From Trematomus loennbergii (lineage: Eukaryota; Chordata; Actinopteri; Perciformes; Nototheniidae), in NCBI GenBank assembly GCA_012861695.1, contig JAAOOA010000033.1, positions 12,578,325 through 12,642,324 of the forward strand: 64,000 bases of DNA, written 5' to 3'. A model generated the notes under the pieces. The model saw only the letters and a list, made by a program, of their open reading frames with translations, did no database searches and was not told where the DNA came from. The position numbers were made by a program, and so were the translations under genes. Positions 29,299-39,649 of the stretch are shown here, piece by piece (the first letter of the stretch is position 1; the number at the start of each line of letters is the position of its first letter).

Positions 29299-32040
29299 TT
29301 AGCGGGATTCAGGGGACCAAAGGCGTCTAATTCTTACGGTGCACCAGGGCAAACAGGTTGAGTCCACGGCCCCTGCCCCATCATCAGGAGTGTCAACCAG
29401 CCCCGGTCCCGACTTCATTGGCCTCTTTCCCTCCCGCTTCCGCTTCCGCTGCTGCTGCCGCTCCAATGACCCATCAGGTGAAGATGATGGAGATGATGGA
29501 GATGATGGAGCAGTGCTGTTATAGCAGCCCTCTTCGGAGGTCTCCCCATCTGACAGCGGTAGACATCCTTCTGATGATGATGCAGCTGCTGCCGCATCTG
29601 ATGACGCCCTGAACATGGAGCGGATTCTCAATGCCTCCTTTATTCCCGGCGCATTCGCGTAGAACCGGTCCGCCGTGGTTACGTCGTGACACATAAACCT
29701 GGCGAGAATCGACCGGCTTTCTGGATCTTGGTGATGCTTGATATTGTCAGCCAGGGCAGTGCGCAGGATTGTGAAGGTGACGGCTGTTTCTAGCCCAGCA
29801 TCAGCCCATGCCCTCTTCAAGTGAGCGTTCAGGTTCTTGGAGGCCCGATTCCCCCTTGTGAAAAGGAAGAATTCATTCTGAGGACCCAGCAATACCTTTT
29901 TAATCCCCATCCACCGCATGACCCAGCTAAACTCCTCTACTGTAAGCGCCAGCTGTGCTTCGCCATATGTCTTGGCCGTCTTGTGATCCTGCACATGGAT
30001 GATGTAGCCCTCAGCAGTTCCCCTTATGGCTGCCTCTAAGACCTCACTGTTTTTCATGTTTGCGTACACGCCCGTACGGTGGCCATACAGGAGGCTCCAA
30101 TGGAGGGTGAGATAGCCATAGAGAAGCTTCTGGGTGGTTGAGGTCGGCGTGCCGGCCATCAGGTCGAGGAGCTCCGGGATGCGCTTCTCAGCGGCCGCCA
30201 TGGCGGCGAGAAGCTCCGCCTGGCTCGGCAGACGATCCAGTTTGTTCCTCTTCACCTTAAACTGATGTAGAGTGACTGCCTTATTCAAGTGTTTCATGTT
30301 GGCTTTCACCTCTCTCATTATGTGGGTCATATCAGACTGGGTGAGCTTGCACCCCCGGGGCTTTGACTCAGACATGTACCCCATGAACTGGTGCACATTC
30401 TTCAGGAAGAACTCTGATGTTGTGACTGCCCGGCCCGGCTTTACAATATACTCGCTCCAGCCACGGATCATCTTCATGTTTCTTAGGAACAGCCAGTCTG
30501 ACAGGCGGTTAACACCATGGGCCATGTATACTATGAAGTTCTTTATCCGGCTGATCTTCGACACAACATTGTCTTTCTGTTTTACTGTCGGAGCGACACC
30601 CAAACAATGATCCAAGTATGTCTGAAGGTACGCCTCCATGCTTCTAGGCAACGTGATTTCACGCATGGTATTCCCCCGTCCACACCCAGTGGACCAGTAA
30701 TTTGAGGGAGAGGGCAAGTCATTAGCCAGCTTAGAGGCACGGGTCTTCCGGCATACAGGGGTCTCGCTACCGGAGGCTACTGCAAACATGACAGTTTCCA
30801 CCGGGGTCTTCACAGGGGTCTCGCTACCGGAGGCTACTGCAAACATGACAGTTTCCACCGGGGTCTTCACAGGGGTCTCGCTACCGGAGGCTACTGCAAA
30901 CATGACAGTTTCCACCGGGGTCTTCACAGGGGTCTCGCTACCGGAGGCTACTGCAAACATGACAGTTTCCACCGGGGTCTTCACAGGCGTCTCGCTACCG
31001 GAGGAAACTGGTAATATGACAGTCTTCACTGGGCTCTTCACAGGGTTCTTGACCGGTCTCTTTCCACCGGAGGCTACTGCAAGCATTACAGTCTTCACTT
31101 GGCTCTTCACAGGGTTCTTTACCGGTGTCTTCCCACCGGAGGCTACTGCAAGCATGACAGTCTTCACCGGGCTCCTCACAGGGGTCCCGCTACCGGAGGT
31201 TACTGGGGAATGCATGACAGTCTTCACCGGGGTCTTCACAGGGGTCCCGCTACCGGAGGTTACTGGGGAATGCATGACAGTCTTCACCGGGGTCTTCACA
31301 GGGGTCCCGCTACCGGAGGTTACTGGGGAATGCATGACAGTCTTCACCGGGGTCTTCACAGGGGTCCCGCTACCGGAGGTTACTGGGGACTGCATGACAG
31401 TCTTCACCGGGGTCTTCACAGGGGTATTGCTGCCTGAGGCTACTGTGTTTATGCCGGAGGTACTTGGGATTGCCAGGCCCTTAAATCGTATACATTCGTC
31501 CTCTTCCTCAAGAACAGCAGCACTCTGCTTCCTGGGTTTTAGCTCCTTTTTCAGCCTGGAGCGCAGGGTCTTCACCTCATCATTGAGGGCATCCTTCTGA
31601 GCCCTCAATGCCACATTTTCCAGCATCACCTGCCTGCAGTCCTCGTTGTCACACTCGGTATGTGGGGAGAAGGGTGGAGGGTGCCCGGGGTATTCCCCCT
31701 CATTGTCTATATCCAATGATGTAGCCATTCCAATGATGGGGTTAGTCTCACGGAGGTCATGGAGCAACTGCAGTGCCACACTATGCTTCAGCCTTGCCAT
31801 GACCTGCTGTGCCTCATGTCGGGACAACTCAGGGTGGTCATGTTTTACATGACGGTCCAGTCTCTTCCCAGCGTACGAACACCCAGCGATGGGACAGGGT
31901 TTGGTCCGAACATTTATCCTTCCACTGGCTATTTTCAGGAGGATTCCCCTCTCCTCCAAGTTCCGCACTGCATGCTTGTGCTTAAGGTGTTTGTTCAATG
32001 CCAGATAGAAGAGTCTGCACACCGGGCATTCAGATGACAT
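29299..32040 (-). CDS. Zinc-finger/tyrosine-recombinase-like protein, single exon
   Basis: A 913-aa protein if started at the ATG at 32040 (MSSECPVC); an in-frame ATG lies 11 codons upstream, but a splice-acceptor-like TGTGTGTTTCAG sits between them. N-terminus: two zinc-finger-like motifs, C5-C8-H18-H23 and C49-C54-H64-H69. A probable coiled coil follows at about 125-180. Residues about 215-450 are 19-20 residue repeats of TPVKTPVKTVM type. The C-terminal half looks like a core-binding domain plus tyrosine recombinase catalytic domain: R655 (YGHRTGVYANM), K687 (DHKTAKTYG), R760 in TILRTALAD, H785 and Y794 (MCHDVTTADRFY). The usual HxxR histidine is threonine (T757). The tail is Ser-rich, then basic. 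Family knowledge: such enzymes cut and rejoin DNA through the tyrosine, as in Cryptons and DIRS elements. Activity and exact family are inference. The frame is intact despite frameshifts in neighbouring transporter copies. Confidence 0.7.
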   Translation of the reverse strand: MSSECPVCRLFYLALNKHLKHKHAVRNLEERGILLKIASGRINVRTKPCPIAGCSYAGKRLDRHVKHDHPELSRHEAQQVMARLKHSVALQLLHDLRETNPIIGMATSLDIDNEGEYPGHPPPFSPHTECDNEDCRQVMLENVALRAQKDALNDEVKTLRSRLKKELKPRKQSAAVLEEEDECIRFKGLAIPSTSGINTVASGSNTPVKTPVKTVMQSPVTSGSGTPVKTPVKTVMHSPVTSGSGTPVKTPVKTVMHSPVTSGSGTPVKTPVKTVMHSPVTSGSGTPVRSPVKTVMLAVASGGKTPVKNPVKSQVKTVMLAVASGGKRPVKNPVKSPVKTVILPVSSGSETPVKTPVETVMFAVASGSETPVKTPVETVMFAVASGSETPVKTPVETVMFAVASGSETPVKTPVETVMFAVASGSETPVCRKTRASKLANDLPSPSNYWSTGCGRGNTMREITLPRSMEAYLQTYLDHCLGVAPTVKQKDNVVSKISRIKNFIVYMAHGVNRLSDWLFLRNMKMIRGWSEYIVKPGRAVTTSEFFLKNVHQFMGYMSESKPRGCKLTQSDMTHIMREVKANMKHLNKAVTLHQFKVKRNKLDRLPSQAELLAAMAAAEKRIPELLDLMAGTPTSTTQKLLYGYLTLHWSLLYGHRTGVYANMKNSEVLEAAIRGTAEGYIIHVQDHKTAKTYGEAQLALTVEEFSWVMRWMGIKKVLLGPQNEFFLFTRGNRASKNLNAHLKRAWADAGLETAVTFTILRTALADNIKHHQDPESRSILARFMCHDVTTADRFYANAPGIKEALRIRSMFRASSDAAAAASSSEGCLPLSDGETSEEGCYNSTAPSSPSSPSSSPDGSLERQQQRKRKREGKRPMKSGPGLVDTPDDGAGAVDSTCLPWCTVRIRRLWSPESR
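30745..31440 (-). repeat. Coding minisatellite inside the recombinase gene (57-60 bp units)
   Basis: About eleven in-frame units encoding variants of SETPVKTPVETVMFAVASG and TPVKTPVKTVMHSPVTSGSG. Unit lengths of 57 and 60 bases preserve the frame. Adjacent units are nearly identical, indicating recent expansion in at least two separate blocks (30780-30990 and 31190-31440). The repeated TPVK matches the (S/T)PXK type known from DNA minor-groove-binding histone tails. Confidence 0.9.
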
Positions 32041-32099
32041 CCTTACTGAAACACACATAATGAATTTGATCAAAATGATGTTATAGTTCTCCGTTTATA

Positions 32100-32460
32100 T
32101 GCGTTAGCGTGAGCGGTGGTTGCGACACTGGGTCCGATGCATCAATTCATGGTGCATGGACGAAGGGAAGTATTGGGTTACCACCGGGTCAGATGGTCCC
32201 ACTTCCGCACCAACGCGGGGCTGGTGATGGCAACATTGGGTCCGATGCATCCATACATGGTGCCCCGACCATGAGAGGGTTTGGGGTACCCCGGAACCAG
32301 GCACCACCCCAGCAGGAAACGGGTTGTATGGTCAAAGGAGGAAAGAGTGATAGAACCGGGGTAAAGCAAAGAAAGTGTCCGACAATAGTGACTTGTGAGG
32401 CGGCCAGAGAGTCTGTCATATCTCGGTCCTATCCTCCAGGCAACGCTGTGGCCAAAACTG
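32100..32460. other. Upstream region of the recombinase gene
   Basis: Contains a repeated word GGTCCGATGCAT(C)...CATGGTGC (32132 and 32241). It probably includes the recombinase 5' UTR or first exon, given the acceptor-like site near 32046, but no donor or promoter can be assigned. Confidence 0.35.
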
Positions 32461-32529
32461 GGCTAAAAACAAAAAAAAACTAAAAAATATTTCATCCAGG
32501 GAAATTTGGGTGAAAATGAAAAAAAAGTA

Positions 32530-32940
32530 CCCAAAATAGTCTTCATTAGCCAGCAGCAGTCCCCTGTCGACTCATGTGACATTCCTCCAGGGTTACATAG
32601 AACCAGGGTGTGGGGTCCGAGCCATCTCCGAGACATCTCTAGTCCGTGTTGATAATGGGGGAAATGTACCCCAAAATAGTCCTTCATTAGCCAGCAGCAG
32701 TCCCCTGTCGACTCATGTGACATTCCTCCAGGGTTACATAGAACCAGGGTGTGGGGTCCGAGCCATCTCCGAGACATCTCTAGTCCGTGTTGATAATGGG
32801 GGAAATGTACCCCAAAATAGTCCTTCATTAGCCAGCAGCAGTCCCCTGTCGACTCATGTGACATTCCTCCAGGGTTACATAGAACCAGGGTGTGGGGTCC
32901 GAGCCATCTCCGAGACATCTCTAGTCCGTGTTGATAATGA
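32530..32940. repeat. Three tandem units of about 142 bp
   Basis: Units start at CATTAGCCAGCAGCAGTCCC (32543, 32685, 32826). The core ...CCCCAAAATAGT...AGTCCCC...GACTC...TGACATTCCTCCA is shared with the neighbouring 128 bp family, so both derive from one ancestor. Confidence 0.9.
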
Positions 32941-32944
32941 GGTA

Positions 32945-33304
32945 CCCCCAAAAAAGTGCATCATGACTCAGCAATCATCACACTCAACTTTGGTGAGAAC
33001 CGGGGAAAGGGGTCAAAATGTAAAAAATATACCCCAAAACAGTGCCTCATGACCCCGCAGGAGTCCCCCGCGGACTCCCCTGACATTCCTCCATGGTGGA
33101 AATCATCCAACTCAACTTTGGTGAGAACCGGGGAAAGGGGTCAAAATGGAAAAATTGTACCCCAAAATAGTGCCTCATGACCCCGCAAGAGTCCCCCGCG
33201 GACTCCCCTGACATTCCTCCATGGTGGAAATCATCCAACTCAACTTTGGTGAAAACCGGGGAAAGGGGTCAAAATGTAAAAATTATACCCCCAAATAGTG
33301 CCTC
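32945..33304. repeat. 128 bp repeat, first block (about 2.8 units)
   Basis: Units contain CTCATGACCCCGCA and CCATGGTGGAAATCATCCAA, period 128. It is separated from the larger block of the same family (33715-34620) by an interposed segment. Confidence 0.9.
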
Positions 33305-33714
33305 ATAATCGGGTAGAGTCACCTGCAAAAGTGCCCTCGCATTCCTCCAAGTGTTGGGAGAACCAGGCTGGGGGGTCTTGAGGCACAAAATGAGGCCCAC
33401 TCAGAGTGCTTGGTGAGCGGATACATTCTTCCATGATTTCCAACAGCCGGCGGAGGCCCTCCGATGGCGGGTCACGTTTGCCATTCGATCAGTGAGAGGA
33501 GAGAGGAGAGGAGAGGAGAGGAGGAGGAGAACGCAGCAAAAATGGTCAAAATCCGTCAACGTACGGGGTGAAACGGCTGTACTAGAGCCCTGGGGGGGCA
33601 CCCGGGACCGGGCAGTGCCCCCGGGAGAAGGAACCGGGTCAAACGGGCCAAAACAGGAAAAAAAGAAAAATAAAAAGAACCGGGCAAAAGGGGGGAAAAT
33701 GTGAAAAAAGTGTC
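33305..33714. other. Interposed segment within the 128 bp arrays
   Basis: Its first part (33305-33440, CTCATAATCGGGTAGAGTCA) recurs at 34741-34885, so it belongs to a higher-order repeat. A purine run AGAGGAGAGGAGAGGAGAGG lies at 33495-33530. No gene. Confidence 0.6.
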
Positions 33715-34620
33715 CGAAAATAGTGCCTCATGACCCCGCAAGAGTCCCCCGCGGACTCCCCTGACATTCCTCCATGGAGGAAATCATCCAACTCAACTTT
33801 GGTGAGAACCGGGGAAAGGGGTCAAAATGGAAAAATTGTACCCCAGAATAGTGCCTCATGACCCAGCAAGAGTCCCCCGCGGACTCCCCTGACATTCCTC
33901 CATGGAGGAAATCATCCAACTCAACTTTGGTGAGAACCGGGGAAAGGGGTCAAAATGGAAAAATTGTACCCCAGAATAGTGCCTCATGACCCAGCAAGAG
34001 TCCCCCGCGGACTCCCCTGACATTCCTCCATGGAGGAAATCATCCAACTCAACTTTGGTGAGAACCGGGGAAAGGGGTCAAAATGGAAAAATTGTACCCC
34101 AGAATAGTGCCTCATGACCCAGCAAGAGTCCCCCGCGGACTCCCCTGACATTCCTCCATGGAGGAAATCATCCAACTCAACTTTGGTGAGAACCGGGGAA
34201 AGGGGTCAAAATGGAAAAATTGTACCCCAGAATAGTGCCTCATGACCCAGCAAGAGTCCCCCGCGGACTCCCCTGACATTCCTCCATGGAGGAAATCATC
34301 CAACTCAACTTTGGTGAGAACCGGGGAAAGGGGTCAAAATGGAAAAATTGTACCCCAGAATAGTGCCTCATGACCCAGCAAGAGTCCCCCGCGGACTCCC
34401 CTGACATTCCTCCATGGAGGAAATCATCCAACTCAACTTTGGTGAGAACCGGGGAAAGGGGTCAAAATGGAAAAATTGTACCCCAGAATAGTGCCTCATG
34501 ACCCCGCAAGAGTCCCCCGCGGACTCCCCTGACATTCCTCCATGGAGGAAATCATCCAACTCAACTTTGGTGAAAACCGTGGAAAGGGGTCAAAATGTAA
34601 AAATTATACCCCCAAATAGT
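33715..34620. repeat. 128 bp repeat, main block (about 7 units)
   Basis: Exact 128-base spacing of CATGACCCAGCAAGAGTCCC (for example 33857, 33985, 34113, 34241, 34369). Units are nearly identical. The minus-strand 63-codon ORFs repeated here are by-products. Confidence 0.97.
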
Positions 34621-35129
34621 GCCTCAAAATCGGGTAGAGTCACCGGGAAAGTGCCCTCGCATTCCTCCAGGGCTCAAAATGTCACACTTAAACTATTTGG
34701 AGAACCGGGAAAATGTAAAAAATAAGCCCCAAAATAGAGCCTCATAATCGGGTAGAGTCACCTGCAAAAGTGCCCTCGCATTCCTCCAAGTGTTGGGAGA
34801 ACCAGGCTGGGGGGTCTTGAGGCACAAAATGAGGCCCACTCAGAGTGCTTGGTGAGCGGATACATTCTTCCATGATTTCCAACAGCCGTATTTTTTCTGA
34901 GTCCACCCAAAAACTGGGTTTCTGATTTCGTGCGGAAGGTAGTCTGAAAAACATGGATGAATCTTTTTGACAGAGAAGTGGAAATGAAGCCCAGGGACTT
35001 TTTCCCCTTCTCCGTTGTACCAACCATCGGAGAAGGGGAAAAATCGGCCCGAAGCGCCAAACACCTGGCCACTACTCCCGTTGGCACTTAGAAAAAATTT
35101 CACAATTTTTCAAAACTTCATTTTTGATT

Positions 35130-36045
35130 ATTTTAAGATATAATTAAGCGTTTTCTTCACTTTTTTTTTTGCTCCACGGGTGGGGGCGCCTGGCAGGCCG
35201 CCTATGAGCACCCAAATTCGGCCTGGATCATCCAGGATTTGTGGGAAAAAATCCATAAACTGACTAAATCACCCAGAGAGGTCCCCTACCTAGCCCAAAT
35301 ATATATAATACAAATACATTTAAATAGTAAAAGGTGCACTTGTGCTCTGCATTACCCGGAATTTTATTTTCATAGCCCCATGATAGTGATTAAAAATCAT
35401 TTTCATGGGAAAAAGTGTTAAAACGCCTGATTAAATTATATGCAGGACCCCAGTGAGCTCCAGACTATGTGCATTGTGTTGGGGAACCATATAAATGATA
35501 GAATAAATGCATTCAAATGCAAAAATAATGATTTAAAATCATTTTAGGGGGACAATTGTGGAGAGGAGCCTGAAAATGACTCTGTTTTAAGATATAATTA
35601 AGCGTTTTCTTCACTTTTTTTTGCTTTCCACGGGTGGGGACGCCTGGCAGGCCGCCTAAGAGCACCCAAATTCGGCCTGGATCATCCAGGATTTGTGGGC
35701 AAAGCTCCATAAACTGACTAAATCACCCAGAGAGGTCCCCTTTCTAGCCCAAATATATATAATACAAATACATTTAAATAGTAAAAGGTGCACTTGTGCT
35801 CTGCATTACCGGGAATTTTATTTTCATAGCCCCATGATAGTGATTAAAAATCATTTTCATGGGAAAAAGTGTTAAAACGCCTGATTAAATGATATGCAGG
35901 ACCCCAGTGAGCTCCAGACTATGTGCATTGTGTTGGGGAACCATATAAATGATAGAATACATGCATTTAAATGCAAAAATAATGATTTTAAATCATTTTA
36001 GGGGGACAATTGTGGAGAGGAGCCTGAAAAAGACTCTGCAGCACC
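35130..36045. repeat. Two direct repeats of about 455 bp
   Basis: The block from TTTTAAGATATAATTAAGCG (35132, 35587) through CAATTGTGGAGAGGAGCCTG occurs twice with few differences. It holds AT-rich and non-coding sequence. Confidence 0.9.
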
Positions 36046-36154
36046 CCGGATAACTACCACTTCATCTGGTTTAAATGTGGTGGTGATAGTGGCATTAACT
36101 AGTACCCAGTACTGGGAGAGAACCAGGTTACAGCACATGTCTTTTCGACCCAGG

Positions 36155-37025
36155 AAAGAGTGCTCGAAAGCTGGCTACAGCATAGTCACAGTGTGGAGGA
36201 ACATGTTTCAAATGACAGCACACTGCTGCTTGTTGGCAGGCTGACTCACTTCACTGGTCTCACACACACAGCCAGGGGAGAAAGAGGACACATTGACCCA
36301 GGAAAGAAGCCTCAAAACACAGGTAAAAGTGTGTTAAACTGTGGGGGAACATGTTTCAAATGACAGCACACTGCTGCTTGTTGGCAGGCTGACTCACTTC
36401 ACTTGTCTCACACACACCCAGGGGGGGGAGAAAGAGGACACATTGACCCAGGAAAGAGTGCTCGAAAGCTGGCTACAGCATAGTCACAGTGTGGAGGAAC
36501 ATGTTTCAAATGACAGCACACTGCTGCTTGTTGGCAGGCTGACTCACTTCACTGGTCTCACACACACAGCCAGGGGGGAGAAAGAGGACACATTGACCCA
36601 GGAAAGAAGCCTCAAAACACAGGTAAAAGTGTGTTTAAACTGTGGGGGAACATGTTTCAAATGACAGCACACTGCTGCTTGTTGGCAGGCTGACTCACTT
36701 CACTTGTCTCACACACACCCAGGGGGGGGAGAAAGAGGACACATTGACCCAGGAAAGAGTGCTCGAAAGCTGCTACAGCATAGTCACAGTGTGGAGGAAC
36801 ATGTTTCAAATGACAGCACACTGCTGCTTGTTGGCAGGCTGACTCACTTCACTGGTCTCACACACAACAGCCAGGGGGAGAAAGAGGACACATTGACCCA
36901 GGAAAGAAGCCTCAAAACACAGGTAAAGTGTGTTAAACTGTGGGGGAACATGTTTCAAATGACAGCACACTGCTGCTTGTTGGCAGGCTGACTCACTTCA
37001 CTTGTCTCACACACCACCCAGGGGG
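36155..37025. repeat. Higher-order repeat, about 300 bp period made of two 150 bp halves
   Basis: The word GACAGCACACTGCTGCTTGT recurs about every 150 bases (36213, 36363, 36514, 36665, 36815, 36961), and the flanking halves alternate between two versions, giving a 300-base period. Three periods are present. Confidence 0.93.
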
Positions 37026-37084
37026 GAAAGATAACACTTGTACCCAGGAATAAGTCTTTGAAAGGCGGGGAAAAGTTGTTTGAA

Positions 37085-37415
37085 ATAGTATAATACCTCC
37101 AGGCCGCTTAACTGCACTTTACCACCCAGAAATAATGTTTAAATGGTCGGGAAAGTATTTTTAAATGTCTGGAAGAGAGTTTTAGACAGTCATTTTGCAC
37201 GAAATTATTTAACATAGACGCTCTCCTGAAAATGCACAGAATATGTGCTTTTTCAGGAGACCGTTAATGTTAAATGATTTCTTGCAAAATGACTGGCTAA
37301 AACCCCGGAATAAATGTTTGAAAAGCTGGGAAAAGTTGTTAAAAATAGGCTGATATCTCCAGGGCGCATCACCAAAATGTACAAGCCAGGGAAGATGCCT
37401 GAATCCCGGATACTT
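37085..37415. repeat. Diverged repeats, inverted relatives of the 80 bp array
   Basis: CTCCAGGGCGCATC...TACAAGCCAGGGAAGATGCC (37353-37395) and the weaker CCTCCAGGCCGCTTAACTGC (37097) match the reverse complement of the 80 bp unit at 29001-29298 over most of its length. See findings. Confidence 0.7.
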
Positions 37416-37495
37416 TAGGTCTGTCACTTAGGGTGACCGCACCACTCCGACGCTCCCGAGAGCGGACGTCCATTGTTTGCAAGGCACCTAAGAGG

Positions 37496-37668
37496 GATAA
37501 GGATCAATGTTGGTGTGTAAGACACAGAATCTCTGAGTCAGTGAGTTTGAAAGTGAGAACAACATTCCTATATATATGATTACCCATAAACCGTTGTGAT
37601 TACATAAACCAGTTCAAACAATACATGTTTTCTTCAATACAGTGTAGAATCATATCTCTTTCCTTCAA
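37496..37668 (-). mobile_element. Candidate LTR (3' copy of a minus-strand element)
   Basis: About 173 bases from TAAGGATCAATGTTGGTGTG to TCTCTTTCCTTCA, repeated in direct orientation at 41910-42083. Read on the minus strand it begins TGAAGG and is preceded by a purine-rich run (AAAAGAGGGA, 37669-37685), as expected for a polypurine tract before a 3' LTR. A TATATATAGG word lies inside. No convincing primer binding site or target duplication was found. Confidence 0.5.
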
Positions 37669-38099
37669 TCCCTCTTTTGATCTCACCTCACGAGATCAAC
37701 ATATAGCATTTGAAACATTACCACTGTCAATTTTCTTCTTACTGTGTCTGTCCCAACATTCATATAAACCCATCAGAAGTTGGGATATAGAGCACTTTAA
37801 ACCTTTAGGAACAGTCCACAACAACAACTTATTATGACAGTGGAGGGAGAATAAAATATGTCTAAAAAGCACAGTCCTTGTCAGCTGAGTCATCTTTACT
37901 CTTCCCTCAATGGTGGAACTGATGAGTCTTAACACACAATGAGCAGATACAAGGCACACAACAACAACCACATGTCACTAAAATGGCAATGAAAGTAGCC
38001 ACAGAAATTAGAAAAGACATTATCATACTTTTCCCTCTTTTAGTAACACATAGTTCTGTAGAATAAAAAAATACAAATCCCTTACATTATGGGATATAA

Positions 38100-38700
38100 A
38101 AATAAAGTTGAAAGTTCCTCAAAAAAATGATTGTTCAGACAAAGTTCCACACCGGCTATATCAACCTGTTTCAGCGGGAAATGGAGTTCCCTGTGCCGTC
38201 TTGGTTTGCCATGTCTTCGTCCCCCCCAGCCCGCTGACGGCGGCTTCTGGGGTACCTGCTAGAGAGATGTGGCCTGATTGTTCTCCCCGGCCCGCTGATG
38301 GCGGCCTCCGGGTCGATGTTGGAGAGATGTCCTGATACTCCTCCTCCGGCCCCTCCGGCCCGCTGATGGCGGCTTCCGGGTCGACTGCTGGAGAGATGTC
38401 CTGATCCTCCTCCTCCTTTCTGCTGATGGCGCCTCCTGGGTCGACTGCCTTGACGAGGGCCAGATCTCTCCTGATGTCGTCTAGGGTCCTCGCGACGAGG
38501 GCCAACTCTGTCCTGATGTCGTCTAGGGTCCTCGCAGGTGTTTTTCCCGACCGCACACTGGCTCCAGTGGTACCAGTTGTCCCCCTTTCCATCTAGGCGG
38601 ACGGCATGGGAGGTCCCCTCCAACCAGACGTAATCTGCTGTGTTGGCCTTGTGTTTCTCAGGTCCCCCTTTCGACGTCAGCAGCCTGTGTGGAGAAGTCT
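38100..38700 (-). pseudogene. Retroviral-type pol C-terminus remnant with coding repeats
   Basis: The minus strand near 38570-38690 reads HAVRLDGKGDNWYHWSQC, similar to the end of retroviral integrase, where a (T)AVK...W.H.SHC pattern is usual. Downstream it continues as short repeats (TLDDIRTELALVA, TLDDIRRDLALVK) and Gly/Pro-rich units. It sits between the two candidate LTRs, on the strand their orientation predicts. No complete gag, pol or env gene is present. Assignment rests on a short motif and is tentative. Confidence 0.35.
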
Positions 38701-38814
38701 CATACCAAGCCCTTAAGTTGCTGGAAATATGGTTTTGAAATCATCTTTTCTACTTCTTTAGTGTTTATTGGCGGCACCAACTAGTCTGGAGTGTGGACAA
38801 GAGACTATGCAGAA

Positions 38815-38901
38815 AATAATAAACAAAAATAAAAATAAAAAATAAAAAAAAAAATAAAAAATAAAAAATAAAAAATAAAAAATAAAAATAAAAATAAAAA
38901 T

Positions 38902-38933
<32 letters not shown>

Positions 38934-38966
38934 TAAAAATAAAAATAAAATTAAAAAATAAAAAAT

Positions 38967-38998
<32 letters not shown>

Positions 38999-39048
38999 TA
39001 AAAATAAAAATAAAAAAAAAAAAAAAAAAAATAAAAAATAAAAAATTA

Positions 39049-39079
<31 letters not shown>

Positions 39080-39160
39080 AAAAATTAAAAAATTAAAAAA
39101 TTAAAATTAAAATTAAAAATTAAATAAAACAAAATAAAATAAAACAAAAAAGGAACAAAC
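38815..39160. repeat. (AAAAT)n-type low-complexity tract
   Basis: About 345 bases made of A runs broken by single T, drifting into AATTAAA and AAAACAAA forms at the right edge. It is long enough to hinder read alignment. Confidence 0.97.
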
Positions 39161-39649
39161 TAACAAAACAAAAAATAACCAAAGCTAGATATTTTAAATG
39201 TATCAATTTCTCTTTAAAGCAACAAACAAACCAAAACAAAAAATACCATAACTAGTATTTTTAAATTGATAAATTTCTCCTAAAAACGTAATAATCTCAA
39301 TACATATGTCTGATGTATATTCTATCCTTTCCCCCCTTTTACTGAAATAGAACGCCGTTAACGGTGTCCTATTTTCAGAAAATATCGAGCCTTACACATC
39401 AGTTATTTAATATCAGGATATATTTATTATACTATTACTTATATATCAGGCATTAAATGTCAGCCTTCTTCCATGATTGACCTCTTATATTATCTGACTT
39501 ATATTGATACGTCTATATTTACTTATACGATACGTCTGTTTGTATTATTTAATATACCGGGCAATTTATTGATAACTCTTTTAAATCACCCTCTTTTCTT
39601 AACAACTGGAGCTATGGCTATTTTGAAATCTGACTTGGTTAAGAGATGA

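Noticed and set aside
30788..31600. 270-codon plus-strand ORF over the recombinase gene
   Set aside because: Antisense reading of the coding minisatellite; it has no domain, and the minus strand encodes the recognisable protein.
32463..33052. ORFs of 158-162 codons with internal repeats
   Set aside because: They follow the 142 bp tandem units in both strands and simply reflect a period that keeps frames open; no domain.
38161..38623. 150-codon minus-strand ORF as an intact gene
   Set aside because: Low-complexity duplicated units next to a pol-like remnant; judged part of a decayed LTR element.
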